From an uncultured Bradyrhizobium sp. (lineage in GTDB: Bacteria > Pseudomonadota > Alphaproteobacteria > Rhizobiales > Xanthobacteraceae): a stretch of 64,000 nucleotides of DNA. A model generated the notes under the pieces. The model was not told the DNA's origin. It was given only the letters and a program-made list of their open reading frames with translations, and searched no databases. The translations under genes and the position numbers were made by a program. Shown here one piece after another: positions 62,569-64,000 of the stretch (position 1 is its first letter; every line of letters starts with the position of its first letter). The stretch covers positions 62,001-126,000 of the forward strand of contig NZ_CAKZJO010000085.1 of NCBI RefSeq assembly GCF_936943645.1, in the 5' to 3' direction.

Positions 62569-62725
62569 GACCCACCCACTCAAACTGCGACGAACCGCCA
62601 CATAACCCCGTGCGGACCTTAGGAGCGTCGTTGGAGGCAGGCAACCGGCGCGCAGCGCATGGTCAGCGAGTGGTTAACGCTGGGGTGCAGTAGAATAATA
62701 GCGCAATTTCAGTGGCTTGACGTCG

Positions 62726-63400
62726 CTACGCCGACATCAGGCTGGAGGCTGCGGCCGGGAGGTCGCGCATGTGATGGATCAGCCGGTCCGGCTTCAGCTC
62801 GGCAATCGGCACGTCCGTATAGCCGAAACTGACCCCGATCACCGGGACGCCGGCGCGGCGGGCCACCCCGACGTCGGTTCCAGCATCGCCGACCATGATG
62901 CTGGCTTTGACCGCTCCGCCCGCCCGCGCCACGGTTTCTCTGAAGATGGTCGGATCGGGCTTCTGGACCCCAAACGTGTCCGCGCCGCAGATCGCCGCGA
63001 AGCGGCGGCTGAGGTCGAGCTGGTCGAGGAGGCGCTTGGACAGCCATTCCAGCTTGTTGGTGCAGACCGCGAGCCGATGGCCCTGTTCCGAAAAATGGTC
63101 GAGCGCGGCCTCGAGCCCCTCGAAAGGGCGGGATTCGACCGCGATATGATCGGCATAATAGGCGATGAAATCCGCGGTCATCCGGTCCATGTCGGCGGGG
63201 GTGACGCTGCGGCCCTCCGCTTCCAGCCCGCGCTCGATCAGCTTGCGGGCGCCGGCGCCGATCATGTTGCGGGCCGAGGCCATCGGCACGGGCGGCAGCC
63301 CTTCGCGGTCGAGCACATAGTTCAGCGCGGTGATCAGGTCGGGCGCCGTATCCACAAGCGTGCCGTCGAGATCGAAGACGATGGTGTGAGCGGAGGTCAT
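62726..63400 (-). CDS. gph: Phosphoglycolate phosphatase (HAD superfamily)
   Basis: Dephosphorylates 2-phosphoglycolate arising from DNA repair or RuBisCO oxygenase activity. The 224 aa carry the four HAD motifs: VFDLDGTLVDTAPDL (Asp10, Asp12), VCTNK, KPDPTIF and MVGDAGTDVGVARRAG. The cap domain is between motifs I and II as in Gph. The start is ATG 63400. It diverges from rpiA, a common pairing in Bradyrhizobium-like genomes. Confidence 0.93.
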   Translation of the reverse strand: MTSAHTIVFDLDGTLVDTAPDLITALNYVLDREGLPPVPMASARNMIGAGARKLIERGLEAEGRSVTPADMDRMTADFIAYYADHIAVESRPFEGLEAALDHFSEQGHRLAVCTNKLEWLSKRLLDQLDLSRRFAAICGADTFGVQKPDPTIFRETVARAGGAVKASIMVGDAGTDVGVARRAGVPVIGVSFGYTDVPIAELKPDRLIHHMRDLPAAASSLMSA

Positions 63401-63558
63401 GATCCAAGCGCTACCGGCCCGGTCGTGTCCACGCAAGGGGCGGGCCCATAAGTTCATCTTATAGGCCTGTTCCCGCGAGGAAAACGAGGCTACATAGGCC
63501 GCCGAAAAGCGGACCGGGATCGGCCGGCAGGTTCGAGACTCCAGAGGCGGGCGCAAAC

Positions 63559-64000
63559 GTGAATATGGACCAGTTGAAGCGGCAGGCTGCGGCGCGCGCG
63601 CTCGAAGAGGTGCGGGACGGCATGCAGCTCGGGCTCGGCACCGGCTCGACCGCCAAGCATTTCGTCGAGCTGCTCGGCGAGCGCGTCGCCGCCGGATTGA
63701 AGGTCATCGGCGTGCCGACCTCCGAGCAGACCCGCGCGGACGCGGAGCGCTGCGGCGTGAAGCTGACCACGCTCGATGAGGTCGACCATCTCGACATCAC
63801 CATCGACGGCGCCGACGAGATCGATCCCGCGCTCAATCTGATCAAGGGCGGCGGCGGCGCGTTGCTGCGCGAGAAGATCGTGGCGGCTGCCTCGGATCGC
63901 ATGATCGTGATTGCCGACGACACCAAATGGGTGCCGACGCTCGGCAAGTTTCCGCTGCCGGTCGAGGTCATCCCGTTCGGCCTCGGCGCCACGCGCCGGG
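63559..64000 (+). CDS. rpiA: Ribose-5-phosphate isomerase A (5' part, cut by window end)
   Basis: Interconverts ribose 5-phosphate and ribulose 5-phosphate in the pentose-phosphate pathway. The visible ~147 residues include LGLGTGSTAKHFVELLGERV, GVPTSEQTRADAERCGVKLTTLDE, ITIDGADEIDP, NLIKGGGGALLREKIVA and IADDTKWV, with catalytic Asp and Lys residues in place. The start is GTG 63559 or ATG 63565. The gene runs off the right end, so the last third is not seen. Confidence 0.95.
   Translation, partial: MNMDQLKRQAAARALEEVRDGMQLGLGTGSTAKHFVELLGERVAAGLKVIGVPTSEQTRADAERCGVKLTTLDEVDHLDITIDGADEIDPALNLIKGGGGALLREKIVAAASDRMIVIADDTKWVPTLGKFPLPVEVIPFGLGATRR

Overview
The window is GC-rich alphaproteobacterial chromosome. 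Gene content and style point to Bradyrhizobium or a close relative: an Omp25/31-type porin, a TIGR02281 retropepsin-like protease next to a DUF1289 protein, a DivJ/PleC-like kinase, two TRAP DctP proteins in tandem, moaA, gph, rpiA, GTG/TTG starts and a CtrA-type TTAA-N7-TTAA box. This assignment is inferred from content only.

Layout. (1) 1-4430: the end of a type I secretion locus (HlyB-type ABC exporter, HlyD-type adaptor) and a small exported protein of unknown function. (2) 4746-43483: a ~38.7 kb region flanked by two direct copies of the 5' end of dusA (shared core CTATCGCTTTTCCGT at 4760-4774 and 43469-43483). The left copy stops after 18 codons; the right copy is the start of intact dusA. 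I read this as a genomic island inserted in dusA. No integrase gene is visible. (3) 44461-64000: chromosomal genes: porin, aspartic protease, DUF1289, histidine kinase, NhaD antiporter, GarR/GlxR-like reductase, VOC protein, Mrp, two TRAP DctP proteins, a MarR-type regulator with four Cys, a TctDE-like two-component system, TRAP DctM/DctQ, MoaA, a lipoprotein, Gph and the start of RpiA.

The island looks like a nitrogen-scavenging package for cyclic amides and N-heterocycles. It carries two hydantoinase/dihydropyrimidinase paralogues, two N-carbamoyl-D-amino-acid hydrolase paralogues, a hydantoin racemase, a NodB-fold hydrolase that may open cyclic imides, an ATZ/TRZ-type amidohydrolase, a formamidase-family amidase, a dihydroorotase-like metallohydrolase, a three-gene xanthine-dehydrogenase-type molybdoenzyme (its Fe-S subunit fused to a CoxG domain), an FAD monooxygenase, a flavin reductase, two SDRs and a Rieske protein. 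Uptake is covered by a polar amino-acid ABC system with two binding proteins, a dipeptide-type ABC system plus an extra family-5 binding protein, a Liv-type ABC system and an NCS1 nucleobase permease.

Regulation. Four sites fit the sigma-54 (-24/-12) consensus: before the racemase (minus strand), the dipeptide-ABC/hydantoinase-2 operon, the NCS1/amidase operon (minus strand) and the metallohydrolase/molybdoenzyme/Liv operon. The last two also share a 14-bp palindrome CGAAGCAYGCTTCG at the predicted transcription start, on either side of a MarR-type gene. This suggests sigma-54 promoters, and so nitrogen control, repressed locally by that MarR protein. A LysR gene diverges from the first carbamoylase operon.

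I see no rRNA, tRNA, CRISPR array, transposase or integrase in the window.
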